Origin: Forficula auricularia
Lineage: Eukaryota > Arthropoda > Insecta > Dermaptera > Forficulidae
Reading direction: 5' to 3'
DNA length: 64,000 bases
NCBI GenBank assembly: GCA_024734495.1
Contig: JALMQS010000161.1
Span: forward strand, 1,762,415-1,826,414
Of this stretch, positions 42,856 to 54,891 are shown piece by piece. The number at the start of each line of letters is the position of its first letter. The first letter of the stretch is position 1. The notes under the pieces are model-generated. The model was not told the origin of the DNA, did not search any database, and saw nothing but the letters and a program-made list of their open reading frames with translations. Both the position numbers and the translations under genes were made by a program.

Positions 42856-43124
42856 TCCATATGTAAATTCGTTTTCTTATAATAGTAAAATGGAACTCTA
42901 CAAACCATCTTCTTTCGACAAACTAAATCTTTTCAATTTATATTGTTAAGTCAATGCTCTTTTTATTTAACTTTACCATACAGAGTATTTGAAAAGGAAG
43001 GGGTTCTTTTTATGGTGGGAAAACAACTTATTGGCGCTCATAGTATTTTTTTTACACATATTCTTCCAAAAATGCTCCTCGAAACCGTTAAGAAATTAAA
43101 ATCCAGGAGGCCATGAGGATATGT

Positions 43125-43306
43125 ATTTTTTTTTAATGATATTGATGTGAGAAGGAGATAAATCAGAAGGTGCATCCCCTAAAGGCCTGTATGAGATGGC
43201 CCCTCCATCGTGAAAAGAACAGAGTAGAAGGAAAGAAGCCGGGATCACGAGCCAAATCTCAGAAAGTTAGATACAATCCAATTTACTAAGTTTTTTAAGG
43301 GCTCCG
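43125..43306 (-). mobile_element. SINE S2, 5'-truncated
   Basis: Minus-strand S2 body with GATCCCGGCTTCTTTCCTTC and a poly(A) tail (T run 43125-43133), lacking the tRNA head. Shares ATTGATGTGAGAAGGAGATA (plus strand) with the other S2 copies. Confidence 0.85.
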
Positions 43307-43549
43307 ATTTACATACATCTTATAAAGCGCGAAATCAATTCTCGTGACTTTTTTTGTTATTCCATTACTAAATAATAGCTACCATTTCTCTTCTAGTAAT
43401 TTATCAAAAATTATAATATTGATGGCATTATGAGAAAGTGTGCTCCATAGGAAGAAAAGCTCTTGAAAAATGATTGCCTTTAATGGCATTTTTTTCTATA
43501 AAAATAAACCCATTAAAGTCTATTAAAAGCTGTTGAGTGAAAATTAGCT

Positions 43550-43880
43550 GTTCCTGTTGAATCTATCTGCTGGCCTTCCGCCTCCTCTCAGCTCCTGCCT
43601 CTTTACTTGACTAATCTTTATGTAAACGATCTTCAAATCTCATTTGAAAGTGCCTTTGAGAGGGCCTTGGAATTTTTGATACATTATCTGAATGACCCCC
43701 CCCCCAGCCCGCCTTCCGTTTTGCTCTTTATTCTGGAAATATAAAGCGCTTGTCAAAGGAGCCCATTCCCTCTTTGCCATTAGGCCGTTTCCACTTGGGA
43801 TGAGGTCCAAAAGAGAAGAAGACCATGTCATCTAATGATTAACCATTGCGATTCGCTCTCTTCCTGATTTCCAATCATTT
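43550..43880. other. Non-repetitive island, candidate regulatory
   Basis: Balanced composition with a C-rich run (43696-43705). A 63-codon minus frame without motifs. No repeat match. Confidence 0.22.
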
Positions 43881-44504
43881 CTAATGCATGGCGGATATTT
43901 ATTTTCTTTGATGGGTCTATTTCCTTTGCAGAATTTTAACAATTATTTATATACAACATAGAAAAATATGCAATACTTTTGATAACTAATTCTAGATAAA
44001 TATATCAATCATGTTAATCAAGTAAATTAGGTTTTATGATTAGAATTAAAACTCGCTAAAAATTCAAAAATCAATTTTTCACTCCCCAAAATTGTCCATG
44101 TGATTATAAATAAAAATAAAAGTGTGGATGCTAATTTTAATTCAATTCTAAGTTAAAAGCGCCCACGCTTTTATTTCCAGACATAAATTTTTCAGCCAAA
44201 GGAGAAAAATTTATTTTTTAGTCGTTTTTAAAAGCATGCTTTTTAAAAAATTTTATTTTATACTTTTTATAGTAACATTTATATTGGCAGATGAAGGTGG
44301 ATGGAAAACAGCATAGAGAAAAAAATGATTTATAGAATAGCTTCCAAGCTCAGAGATTTCTTGTCAATTTTAATTAACATTATATGTTTTAAAGTTTATA
44401 AATTATATATACATTTTTTTATATTAATTATTCTAAGATGTGATAAAATATTGTACATTACCTACAGGTAATCCTCGTATAATATGAACTTTTGTAACTC
44501 GGGT
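43881..44504. other. AT-rich stretch, nothing recognised
   Basis: A weak inverted pair AAAAGCGCCCACGCTTTTAT (44156-44175) is present. Otherwise nothing. Confidence 0.4.
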
Positions 44505-45290
44505 TCAATATGACGCTATTTACTTTTTACTTTACCATACAGGGTATGGTCTAGTATTGTAATCGTGCATGAAAAAAGTGTTTTTTCCTTCTTTTTTTCG
44601 AAATATCTCAAAAACGGCTGAAACTATTTTGATTAAAAAAATTGAGCGAAACCATGGCATTTCGCTCTACAAAAAAAGATCTAATAAGTGAACATCGAAA
44701 AAATTATATTTTTCGAGATAACAATTTTTTTGTCAAAATGTCTGTTAGGGCAGGTTGTATGTCGCAAAGTAAATGCTTTTTACAAATAACAAAGGGTAGA
44801 TGGTAAATGGAAGGACTGGGATGGCCAATCTTCACTTTCAGTTCCTGTCATCTGATTGGCCATCCCAGTCCCTCCATTTACCATCTACCCTTTGTTAGTT
44901 GTAAAAAGCATTTACTTTGCGACATACAACCGGCCCTTGGTCTGTCTGGTTGTCTGGTTGTCTAGCTGTCCGGTTGTCTGTGTGTTACCAAATTTTTTCG
45001 GACGTGCTAGCTCAAAAACTAGTGTGAATAACGAAACCAAATTTCACACGTAGTTTTGGTCCATTGAGATTAAGAGCTGATTAGATTTTGGTGCACATCG
45101 ACCCAAAATTAAGGGGGGTAGAGGGGGGTAAAAATTAATAATCTTGGCCATTTGAGCAAACTCAACCAAATTTTGTATACATAATCAGTGGGACCCCAGA
45201 AGTATACAAATGCAAAAACTAACCCCCCTATATGATTATAAATAATTTTAGAGGCCAGGTTGTATCGTAAAGTCAAGTGGATGGCCACAT
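44505..45290 (+). repeat. Repeat family P, copy 3, with nested MITE
   Basis: Starts TTTACCATACAGGGTATGGT, continues ATCGTGCATGAAAAAAGTG, AAACGGCTGAAACTATTTTG, ... GATTAAGAGCTGATTAGATT, TTTGTATACATAATCAGTGG and ends TCAAGTGGATGGCCA. The R1 MITE (44748-44936) splits it. A (GGTTGTCT)n-type patch lies just after the MITE (44940-44985). Confidence 0.7.
44745..44939. mobile_element. Harbinger-like MITE R1, second copy
   Basis: A 189-bp palindrome from GGGCAGGTTGTATGTCGC to GCGACATACAACCGGCCC, with flanks TTA and TTG (the latter a one-base decay of the TSD). Sequence outside rejoins family P in register, showing this is an insertion. Confidence 0.85.
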
Positions 45291-48200
45291 CAGAACACGT
45301 CAGCTTATTTCTATTAATTCTTAGAATTGATTAAATTGTCTCCTTTACAAGTAGCCCTCATAAATGCGGTACTTTTATACGATTTATAAATTTCGTTATA
45401 TTCTTGGTAAACGCTGCGGTTTTTTATAACTCACAAATTTACTTAAACCACAATTTTTGTTGAAAGCAAATTTCCACTTTATACGATATATGCACCAAAT
45501 TTTAATAAAATTATCCCAGTAGAATAAGTCGAAATTGACATACAAAATTCTACCTAGAAAACAACGGACAGACAGAGAGAATAATATAGTTAAATAAATT
45601 CATGTAATACAAACATCTAATGTAAAAAGGGTACTTCAGTGTACTATAGATGACTAGTGTCAACATTTTTCTGAGTTTTATTGTTTTTGAGATAATATTT
45701 TTAAATGCAGAAGATAAACATCAAGGGATAAAATTTGTCTAATTCGATTAATTGTGATCAAGTTCTCTCATGAAAAAAAAAACAAAAAAAAACTGACATT
45801 CCGTTGAATTGATAACCTCCTCCTTTTTTAAAAGTCGGTTGAAAACTAGAAAAAAGGTGAATTCAAATTTTTGAGGCCATTCCAATACATTTACTCATTT
45901 TAGATAAATATACTCATATTTCTATTTTGAAAATTTTACCTACCTTTTCTAAAGCTGAAAACTGAACCAACAAAATTTTCTAAAGCTGAAAACTGAACCA
46001 ACAAAATCAAAATGATTATTAGTCAGATAAAGAATAAATTATTCAACATTAGATCAAGACTTTAAAAAAATTCAATTATCATTTTCTATAAGTCCCTAAT
46101 ACATTTCTAATAAGACGAATAGATACAACTATTTACAACTCATTATAGCCTTTATTCTCTCCAAAGTTTCAGTTGAACTACAAGAGTATTTTCAAGTTAA
46201 TTTTAATTACTAATAAATTTTATTAATTAAAAGTTTGCCACGAAAACGTTAATAAATTTTAATTATAAGATAATATTATCAATTAAGTTTAATTAACTAT
46301 CCGAATAAATATTAGTTATACATTTATTTCTTCTATAAAATATAATTTAATAAAATTTTGAATGTTTGAAAAGTAAATTGGAATTAATAATTTTATTTCA
46401 ATGGGAAATTAATAAATAATAAAGATTAAAAAAAAAAGTTTACACTTAAATAACTCAATTCACATTATTTTAATCAGGATAAAATTTAATAAAATTAAAA
46501 AATATACCGAATTAAAACAAGAGTCAGAAGAATTTTTGAGAAAAATGACATAAATCTAAAAATACTTTAACTCATTTCTATCGAGTTGTCAATTTTTGAG
46601 CTGATCCACAACAATCAGAGATATATGTTGTAAAAATTTGTAGTTATTCTTTGAGAATTTGTTTTCTCAAAAATTTCATCATCACCAAAATTTTATTAAA
46701 AGACAAGGGAAATAATAATCGTGTAAAAAATAAAAAATAAAACCTGCTTTGACCTCTTTAACTATTATTTAGAATCTAGATGAAGTAGTTTCATACTTTA
46801 AAGTTTTACTGGGTCTTCTCATGAAGGTATGTAAATCAAAAACACCTTCGTTTTGATCTCTTATTTGTTGTTGTTTTTAAAACAAAAATTGTTCAGATTT
46901 TGGGTTTTCCAGCATGAGAACTTCCGGTTTGAAAATGCATATATGGGGAACTTTTAAACTAAAAATCTAATGATCGGAAATCTGGCCCAAAAGCTTGTAT
47001 TAATTAACTACGTCTCATTTATATCAAATTTGAGCTTACTAACCCAAACCGTTCGATGACACAAAAAATGCACAATCTCTAAAATTTTAGTAAAATTCAA
47101 CGACTCTTAAATTTTGTCCTTTTTAGGGTTCTCTTCAAAAGTAAATTGGGACTCTATTAATGTCTGAATGTTTGTTAGAGCATTGTAGCATTTAAACTAA
47201 ATAAAATACAAATTTAAAATTTACAAGCTAATATGTATTAAGTTTCCCCTAAATTAAAAAAATCGTATTACAATTTTAATCGGATTGTTATTTTGGAGAG
47301 TGTAGAATTGTTTGAGGTGGCAAAATTTTTTTTAGATAATGTGAAGATATCTCTATAAAAAGTAGAACAAGCTAATCTTTTGTTTTTTAAATTTAATTTT
47401 GTAAACATGTATAATGTGGACGTCATAGTGCCAATTGGTTACGATTTTTCTATAATACCTAACAAGATTTGTAGCCCACTTAACATAAAATTAAATAAAA
47501 AATACTACCAATACATCAATTTTCTCCTTATCACCGCCAAATAAGTAAGTATTTGGTAACATATTTCAAGTATTTTGGAAGATATGAGATACGGAACTCT
47601 AAGAGCACGACTCGCACTTGGATTACTTTTTTTTTTAATTTTATAGGACTTGCAAAATATTTATGTATTTCCGATGAAAACTCTAAGCCAATTGTGTAAT
47701 TACCCATCAAGTCCTGCTACCCCCTGCTTAGGTAATTATTAAGATAAGCTGGACAATTATTAATAAATAAGTAGGCTCATATCATTGACTATATCGAATC
47801 GACATCTCAGCTGGAGAAATAGTTTCCATTTCGCGTTTGAAATTACATCTATTAAAAATGTATTTTTCCATTAAAGAGTTCTACTTATAAAATTAGGATC
47901 ATATATGTCTCGAGTTGTAAACTAGTAAACTACCCCCACTCTTCATCTCATCGAGCAATAATACCCAGCCTGTTGGCTTACCTTCCTAACGATCGATATC
48001 AATGAATGCGTCATTTCCTGCCTCTTAAAAGCTCGATATTATTAATAACAGACGATTATTTATTAAAAAGAAGATAGCCAAATAGAAGGGAGAGAGGAAT
48101 AGTAGGTATATAGACAGGGTGGCCAAAGGGGGTAGGATTTTTAAAATTCATCTAAATGTAAAGGGGATAGATAAAGTAGCTATGATAAAAATGAATTGAT

Positions 48201-48527
48201 GCTATAAATTTTGCGATAAAGAGAGAAACGAATCCCCCTCTTGTCTATTACATCTAGAAATCTTCATTAACAATTTATACTGACCGGAAGTGACGTCATG
48301 CAATCGATAGTCATTTAGGCTGCAATGCGATAGCGTAAAAAGAATTGAAAATAATATACCATTTAATAATAATAAAACTACTTATTTTTTAAAGTGCTTG
48401 AATTTTTTTTATATTAAAATGAATCAAATTGGGTTAATAAATAAATAAATAAAAATTATCCATTCTATCTCGGGTCTAGTAAATGACGACCTCATGTGAT
48501 TTTCTTAGGAATTTAAAGTCCACAACT
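45291..48527. other. Longest AT-rich unassigned block
   Basis: About 3.2 kb of low-GC DNA. The only structure seen is a 31-bp tandem duplication (TTTTCTAAAGCTGAAAACTG at 45945 and 45976) and, near 48290, CCGGAAGTGACGTCATGC, which contains an ETS-like and a CRE-like word. No ORF above 60 codons. Confidence 0.45.
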
Positions 48528-48884
48528 TTTTTTTTTAATGATATTGATGTGAGAAGGAGATACACCAGAAGGTGGATCCCCTAAAGGCCTGTATGGGCTG
48601 GCCCCTCCATCGTGAAAAGAACAGAGTAGAAGGAAAAGAAGCCGGGATCACGAGCCAATCTCAGAAACTTAGATACAATTCAATATCCAATTTACTAAAG
48701 TTTTTAGGGGCTTCAAGCAGTGGTAAATTCTCCGCGCGATAAATTCGGCTAAATTTATCTCCCACTTAATTTTTATTACCAGACCCTATACTTACAGAAA
48801 AAATGTCTGGATATAGCCGGGAATCGAACCCGAGACCTCCGGGTTGCCAGTCAGCTACTCTGACCATTACACCACGGAGGCGGA
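48528..48884 (-). mobile_element. SINE S2, full length with tRNA head
   Basis: Minus strand: tRNA-like head GCCTCCGTGGTGTAATGGTC (A box), anticodon loop CTGGCAA, B box GGTTCGATTCC, then body and poly(A) (T run 48527-48536). This is the only S2 copy here with its promoter. A clear TSD was not found. Confidence 0.88.
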
Positions 48885-48905
48885 TCTTTGAAGAATTATA
48901 TTCAA

Positions 48906-49176
48906 TTCAAGGGAACCGCGAAATTTTTAATAATTATATTTAATAGTGTGATAGTTAAATTTACATTTCGAGAACTATTTAATTATTTTTCGAAAAAATG
49001 AATGAGCACTCGACAGGATGCAAACCTGTGATCTTTTCTTCTTTGATCGAAGAACCTAAATCCTCCTGTTGAGCGCCTATAAATTTTGTCGAAAAATAAT
49101 TAAATACTTCTCGATATGTAGAATTAACTATCAGACTATTAAATATAATTATTTAAAATTTCGCGGTTCCCTTCAA
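48906..49176. mobile_element. Palindromic element enclosing a tRNA-like sequence
   Basis: Ends TTCAAGGGAACCGCGAAAT and its complement at 49158-49176, with arms of about 95 bp including TATTTAATAGT and TTAATTATTTTTCGA. The loop (49004-49077) is tRNA-sized and tRNA-like on the minus strand. No transposase. Confidence 0.75.
49004..49077 (-). repeat. tRNA-like sequence in palindrome loop
   Basis: Minus strand, 74 nt: GGCGCUC can pair with GAGUGCU (7 pairs with G-U wobbles) as an acceptor. A perfect T-arm (ACAGG, UUUGCAU, CCUGU) and an anticodon-like stem UUCUU/AGAAG around CGAUCAA are present. The D-arm is not convincing and U33 is absent, so a functional tRNA is unlikely. Confidence 0.4.
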
Positions 49177-49940
49177 TTAAAAACAAATAAAAATTAATGT
49201 TTAAAAGTATATTTATTTCAAAAAAATTATATTCAAAATAATTTTTATTGATTTATTTACTATCTATGGTAATTCTAAACTAAATTTTTCTAAAAGACGA
49301 TGTTAAATTAAAACAAAAATTTATTTTTTTCATTTCTCAAGGTTTGAAGAAAAAGGAAAACTTTTTAAAACTCGGTAGCCTATTCGAAAATTTTAGGGAT
49401 TTACTATTTTTTTCAGCGAGGTTTTTGAGCTCTACTTAGCTGAAACTTGTCATAGAATTGTATGATATTAACACAAGCACATGTGCCAAATTTTAGCTTA
49501 TTAGCTACTATATTACTTCCATAACTCCGTATAATGACAATCTGTTTTGTTCTGATAATATTATGCATTTTTATCCATAAGTTTTGAAGCTAATAAGGAT
49601 AAAATTTAATGAGTTCTTTGTTTAATAAATAATAAAATTTTGGCACACAATAAACTTTCCACGACTTTGCATTCTTGAGTATGCGTATCCAGAATCACAG
49701 AAAATAAAAATCATGTTTGGAAACTCTTCCGACCGTTCCAAATAATAGAATATAGGTTCTTCTTCTTCTAAGTCGTATGCCTCATAAATGAGACGTCGTG
49801 ATCGGCGTGTAGTATATATATAGAATATAGGTACATGTATCGAAATAGCTCAAAAGGATGAATGAATTTATGAAAGTAGTGTCATGAGAAAATAATCAGT
49901 AAAGATTGTGGTGTTGGTGCAAGGTGAAACATCTTTAATA
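49177..49940. other. AT-rich stretch, nothing recognised
   Basis: No supported feature. Confidence 0.4.
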
Positions 49941-50064
49941 AAGATAAGAGTAAATAAATATTTTATTTAATATGGATTTACTATGAGTTAAGGATACTGG
50001 GTCACTTATTTCACATTAAAATTAAAAAATTAAAAGATATAAAATTTTTTTTTCTTTTTCAATA

Positions 50065-50100
50065 TATATATTTCGGGCTATCGACCCATCTTCAGGAAAT
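50065..50100 (-). ncRNA. Hammerhead-like RNA, family D, left arm
   Basis: Minus strand: CUGAAGA (50095-50089), extra U, helix II GGG with CCC (loop UCGAUAG), GAAA (50074-50071), then UAUAUAUAUU. The catalytic core and helix II are intact, but the position after GAAA is U and no GUC triplet is present. UAU or AUA would have to serve. Confidence 0.5.
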
Positions 50101-50149
50101 ACAGAAAGTAACTAATTTAACTTAAGTTTAAGTTAAATTAGTTACTTTC

Positions 50150-50190
50150 TGTATTTCCTGAAGATGGGTCGATAGCCGAAATGTATATAT
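50150..50190 (+). ncRNA. Hammerhead-like RNA, family D, right arm
   Basis: CUGAAGA (50158-50164), U, GGGUCGAUAGCC (helix II shortened by one C), GAAA, UGUAUAUAUU. Mate of the left-arm copy. It keeps the core but has weaker helix II. Confidence 0.5.
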
Positions 50191-50312
50191 TGAAAAAGAA
50201 AAAAAAATTTTATATCTTTTAATTTTTTAATTTTAATGTGAAATAAGTGACCTAGTATCACTTAACTCATAATAAATCCATATTAAATAAAATATTTATT
50301 TACTCTTATCTT

Positions 50313-52234
50313 TGTCATGAGAAAAGATTAAAAACAGCGTGATAGAAAATTATTTATATTATCACAAATTATTTTGAGACCTCCTGGTAGGTGCATCTTT
50401 CAGTAGAAATGAACAACGATGACGTCATAATTTGATTGCCTTTTTCTTAAAGGCAATAATTAAGCCTTTAATTTATTATATTCACTTGTCGTAGCAATCA
50501 ATATCAATTAATCTAAAATTAACTATAATAATTAAATTATTCATTTACATTTACTTATCTTATCATAAATATAATTGTATAGTATTCCCAGAGAGAATAA
50601 TTTGAATTCTTTTATTACTCGTTATATTTTCTAAGATATTAAAATATAGTAAGTACTATACTTTTATTAAAAGATCTTATCTAACTAGAGAGCAATTGAT
50701 TATTATTTCCATTTGAATTGTTATTAAAACGAAATAGAAAAGTACTAAAATGAATTGATACTTTCAAAAATGATAAGTATCTAGAGAATAAATAAATCGA
50801 TCAGCAACGACATACCTTTTCAATATTCTAATTGTGTAAAAAAATTTTTTTTGTTTTTTAACTAATGAATATTCATGTAATGAGTATTTTTTCTAATTAA
50901 AAAAATATATAGGTATATAAAAACAACTATAGCTGAAAATAACAAAAAAACATACAATGAATGTATAATACAACACAACTTTTTTGAAATGATGGTATTC
51001 GTCCTGATTTGTACCCTCGAACTTGAAAATAAGTAAATAAATCTTTTGCAACAAATTATAATTCTTAATAAATGAACTAATTTTGAAAAAAGGGCCTTTT
51101 TTGTGACAACTCCATCATTCTCTTCCTTTGATTCAATTAAAATTGATACCTAGTGAAAAAAATATAATACTTGATACACACGCTTTTTAGTTAAGTAAAA
51201 TCAGTGCGATTTTGATCCCACCCAAAACATTTCTGTGAAAAAACAAAGTTCAAAAAATTAGTAAAATTTAGGGTTCAGCCAAGTTAAATTTACCAAGAAT
51301 AATTAAGCTGAGAAAATAATACTTACAATTAAGGGAGTTCGAGACAGGTTATCAATCTGGTTGATCTTCGAAAAAATCTTTTGTATTTCCGCAGAGTGAC
51401 AACGTCTGTCTACTAAATTTTTTAATAAAAAAATTGTTAATAATGAGAGGTTAATTTCGAATAAAAATATTTGATGAATTTTTTCTCATTATAAATTTAA
51501 CACAAAAACGATTTCAAGAAATAAGAGTTAGAATTCTACATTAGTGTTTTTGTTATATTCTGTTGGCTGCAAATAACTTTTTATTTTTACATTTATGAAT
51601 AACTAATTAGCTAGACTTTCAAATCTATTGAAAAATGTATCATTCGATTCATAAAAGTTGGATTATTGATCTGTATAAATTTGTTGAAAATGGTATAATT
51701 TGTATAGAAGTTATAGCCCTTTTAAAAGCTCGGACCATATAATTCCATGTTAAAAGGACAATTTTCAATAATTGATTTCTCGACGATCAACTTCAAATTT
51801 CGGAAATAAATATTTAATACATCAATAATTCAATAGTAAAAATTTGAGAATTTTCTTATAAAAATGATAAACAGTCCCGAAACACCTTAAAATGCATTCT
51901 TTCCATTTTCAATGACAATCTAGAATTATGAATTCTAAATTTTTAAATTAAATTATTTTCATGGAACCTGGATGTTGTTTTCATTTATGAAAGCTAAAAA
52001 AAATATTAAACCAAATAATTGTAGATTGTTTTAATAGTCTCGAAAGTAAAAATCAAATTTCGAAAATAATTATATGCAAATGATAAGTTTCTAAAACAAT
52101 TTGAGATGCTTTAAAAAATAATTTCGTTAGAATAATCATAGTGTGAGAGGTATAATTTTTTAATAAATATTTTGTAAATTTACATAAAAAGGTGTTATTT
52201 AATATTTACTTATAAAATGAAAACAAATAGAATT
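50313..52234. other. AT-rich stretch, nothing recognised
   Basis: Nearly 2 kb with no ORF and no repeat match except TTGGCTGCAAATAACTTTTT near 51563, which resembles the outer end of repeat G. Confidence 0.45.
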
Positions 52235-52640
52235 CAAGATGGAGGGGATATCCTCGAAACCATTCGGTCAAACTAGTTAGCCCTTCATGATAGCAAATTA
52301 GCTGTGCAATTAGCGATAGCGGTCTTTTCAAATGGCGGTCACGTCCCAACCAACAGCTTTTATCCATTTTGAAGCCAATCAAGAGAAGATCGTCAATCTA
52401 GATTTCTAATTCGGAGTGCGAACAAATAAGCAAAAGCTAAAAATCAACTCTGGCGTGTGATGACCCGTGTGACCTGTCCAATTAGCACGTGAGTGCGTGG
52501 GTTGGCTTTTATTCGAACGGACTTGTATAGAGATTCCATTTGGGTACCAAGCTAATAAGATCCAGTGTGGAAATTAGTTTTGGATAGGCTGATAGGCAGC
52601 CAATTCATTGAGAGGATGCGGAGAGGGAGACTATTTACCA
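52235..52640. other. Non-repetitive island with homeodomain-type motifs and E-box
   Basis: TGTGCAATTAGCGATAGCGG, then CCAATTAGCACGTGAGTGCG (contains CACGTG). Balanced composition, no repeat match, no ORF. Candidate enhancer by pattern. Confidence 0.35.
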
Positions 52641-53060
52641 CGTAAAAGAAAAATATGTTCAATTGGTCATTTGAGGTAGAAAAAATAATGGAAATATTAT
52701 GTTGAAAGAGAGTAAAGAAATTAATATTATATTTTTAATAATAACATTACGTTCCCCATACAAATAAAAAATCGAAAAATATCTGAAATTTTTTTAAAAA
52801 ATTTCAAATACACCCATTCAGTAAAAAATTTATTTGATGTACCAATTTACAAGCTACCTTTTATTTAAAAATTCTATACTTTTCAAAAATAATATTTTTT
52901 TATATTTGAAGAAATTTTCTCTTTGGAGAGAGACGGGCGGACTGGTAGAATTTTTAGTTGTAAAGTATTGGAAGGCAGTTCAAGGATAGTGAAGAAAAAA
53001 TTATTACATTTCCAAATAAGATGTATTTATTGGACTGTCTTTCTTTTTTTCCCTTTCCTT
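52641..53060. other. Unassigned sequence
   Basis: No supported feature. Confidence 0.4.
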
Positions 53061-53065
53061 TAAAA

Positions 53066-53655
53066 CCAACGTTTCGGTGGATTCTTCCCGTATAGCACAG
53101 AGACCAAAATGAAACCCAAATGCAACTTTTTTGATTGGTTGAATTATAGTCATTATATAGTTTTGATTTGGTTGAATTACGGTTTCAAAACGGTAGTTAT
53201 GTCTCGTTTTTTTCCGTTTTGCAACTGTGTTGTATTATCGTTAAATTATAGTCATTAAAGTAATTAAAGATCAATAATCAACATATATATATATATATAT
53301 ATACCTATATAATGTTGATTATTGTATATTATTAAAGAATTGTGTAATTATTCATTTTATTAATCAAATCAAAGAAATATAAAATTATAAATAAACACTT
53401 GCAAATCGGTGACAAAAATGTTGGCGACAACCTTGTGTAACGGTTGCTTTATAATCTTTGCGACTATAATTTAACGATAATACAACACAGTTGCAAAACG
53501 GAAAATATCGAGACATAACTACCGTTTTGAAACCGTAATTCAACCTAATTAAAACTATATAATGACTATAATTCAACCAATCAAAAAAGTTGCATTTGGG
53601 TTTTATTTTGGTCTCTGTGCTATACGGGTTCCCTCCTTCTTCAGGGTTTCAAAGG
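53066..53655 (-). ncRNA. Hammerhead locus family F, split by an insertion
   Basis: On the minus strand the 5' half CCCUGAAGAAGGAGGGAA lies at 53646-53629. The 3' half CCACCGAAACGUUGGUUUU lies at 53079-53061. Together they supply a CUGAAGA core, helix II strands GG and CC, GAAACGUU and helix I AACC with GGUU. A 540-bp palindrome separates the halves, so the present locus cannot fold as a normal ribozyme. Confidence 0.55.
53090..53628. mobile_element. Fold-back element inserted in hammerhead F
   Basis: Ends GTATAGCACAGAGACCAAAA and complement, flanked by TTCCC on both sides (53085-53089, 53629-53633). Arms of about 170 bp, outer part holding AAACCCAAATGCAACTTTTT. The loop contains a small hairpin around (TA)n (53268-53325). 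Frames in the arms are read-through. Confidence 0.8.
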
Positions 53656-54656
53656 GTCAATGAAGAATACAAGGAATATGCTTCCCTCTTCTCTCCTTTA
53701 GCAGTGTTTGTAATTTGTCTTCGGTCAAAACGGAAATAAAAAAAATATTTAAATCCAAAATCCTGAATAAAAAAACTAAATAAAAATTGCCATTTTAATC
53801 ATAAAGTAGTTATTGATTTATTTTGATTAGATAATGTAAAATTTTTAAATATAATAATATTAATTTCATATAGCGTTATTTAAATAATTATCAACAATTG
53901 AATGTTGATGAAAGCAGTGTTTAACAAATAAATGTAAAATAATAAAACCTCTATAGTCTTATTTTTTACAACCACTGTGGACTGCTTTTTTCATCAACAT
54001 CCAATTGCATATTTATACCAGTCCGTCTCTAAAGAAAATCTCTATCAAATAATTATCAACTTTTAAAAACTTAAAGCAATTGTACACATATTTATACACA
54101 TTTTGATTTTCAAAATTTAATATATTCAAGAAAATAATGGAGTTAATTATTAATAATAGTATTTATGGAGTGTGATTTTTTAATGGGGATAAAATTTTTG
54201 GCCGTATTTTATTAACTCTAATATTTTTAAAATAACGTAAGGAACTTCGTTCTGACAGGGGTCCCCCGACAGCACACGTTTTTTTTTTAATTCTTAAATA
54301 AGTGGTGAATATATTCAAACTAAAATTGACTAATTGATATAATTTCGAAAAAAAATTAGTAATATTTTCGGTAGACATTAATTGAATCTAAATATTAAGT
54401 TTTAATGGGGTGTTTGCAATCGTTTTTCGGCCTCTTGACTAAGGTCAAAATGCAAGTAGGTATTGGGCAGCAGATTTTAGGGGAAATCAAAAAAGATATA
54501 AAAATAAAATGTCATTCCTGCTTTCAGACATGTCATCGATTTGTATTAATTCTCAAGATAATGTTAAATAGTTTAAAATAATTGTAATTTAAAATGAAAA
54601 TTTTCAAAAATTATTTAAGATGTTGTATCCTACCCATTCATAGTAAAATTTCTAAA
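53656..54656. other. AT-rich stretch, nothing recognised
   Basis: TTGATGAAAGCAGT (53907) and its complement-like TTTTCATCAACAT (53989) form a weak inverted pair. No further feature. Confidence 0.4.
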
Positions 54657-54703
54657 AGGAATAACAGGGAATTAAACTAAATTAAAAACGCATAGTTTTT
54701 ATT

Positions 54704-54750
54704 AAATGGGCCAGAAGTTTCGTCAATTTATTTTGGCTTCCTCATTGACT
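54704..54750 (-). ncRNA. Hammerhead-like RNA, family B, copy 2 left
   Basis: Minus strand: AUGAGGA (C3 and U4 region altered), A, GCCAA with UUGAC, GAAACUUC, UGGCCCA. Damaged in core, helix II and cut triplet. Confidence 0.45.
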
Positions 54751-54891
54751 AGTAGAATGATAAAACAAGAAAATCAGAAAAACTTATAAATACATTGATT
54801 ACAAATAAATTAAATTAGATTAGGTTATAAATACCTCATTTTACCACTCTTTGTCAAAGTTTTTCTGATTTTCTTGTTTTATCATTCTACT

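Larger units (their letters stand above)
49941..50312. mobile_element. Near-perfect fold-back element with facing hammerheads, family D
   Basis: A 372-bp palindrome with arms of about 186 bp and almost no loop (centre near 50126, CTTAAGTTTAAG). Outer ends AAGATAAGAGTAAATAAATA and complement. Very few arm mismatches, so either young or under gene conversion. Each arm holds a hammerhead-like sequence pointing outward. Confidence 0.85.
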
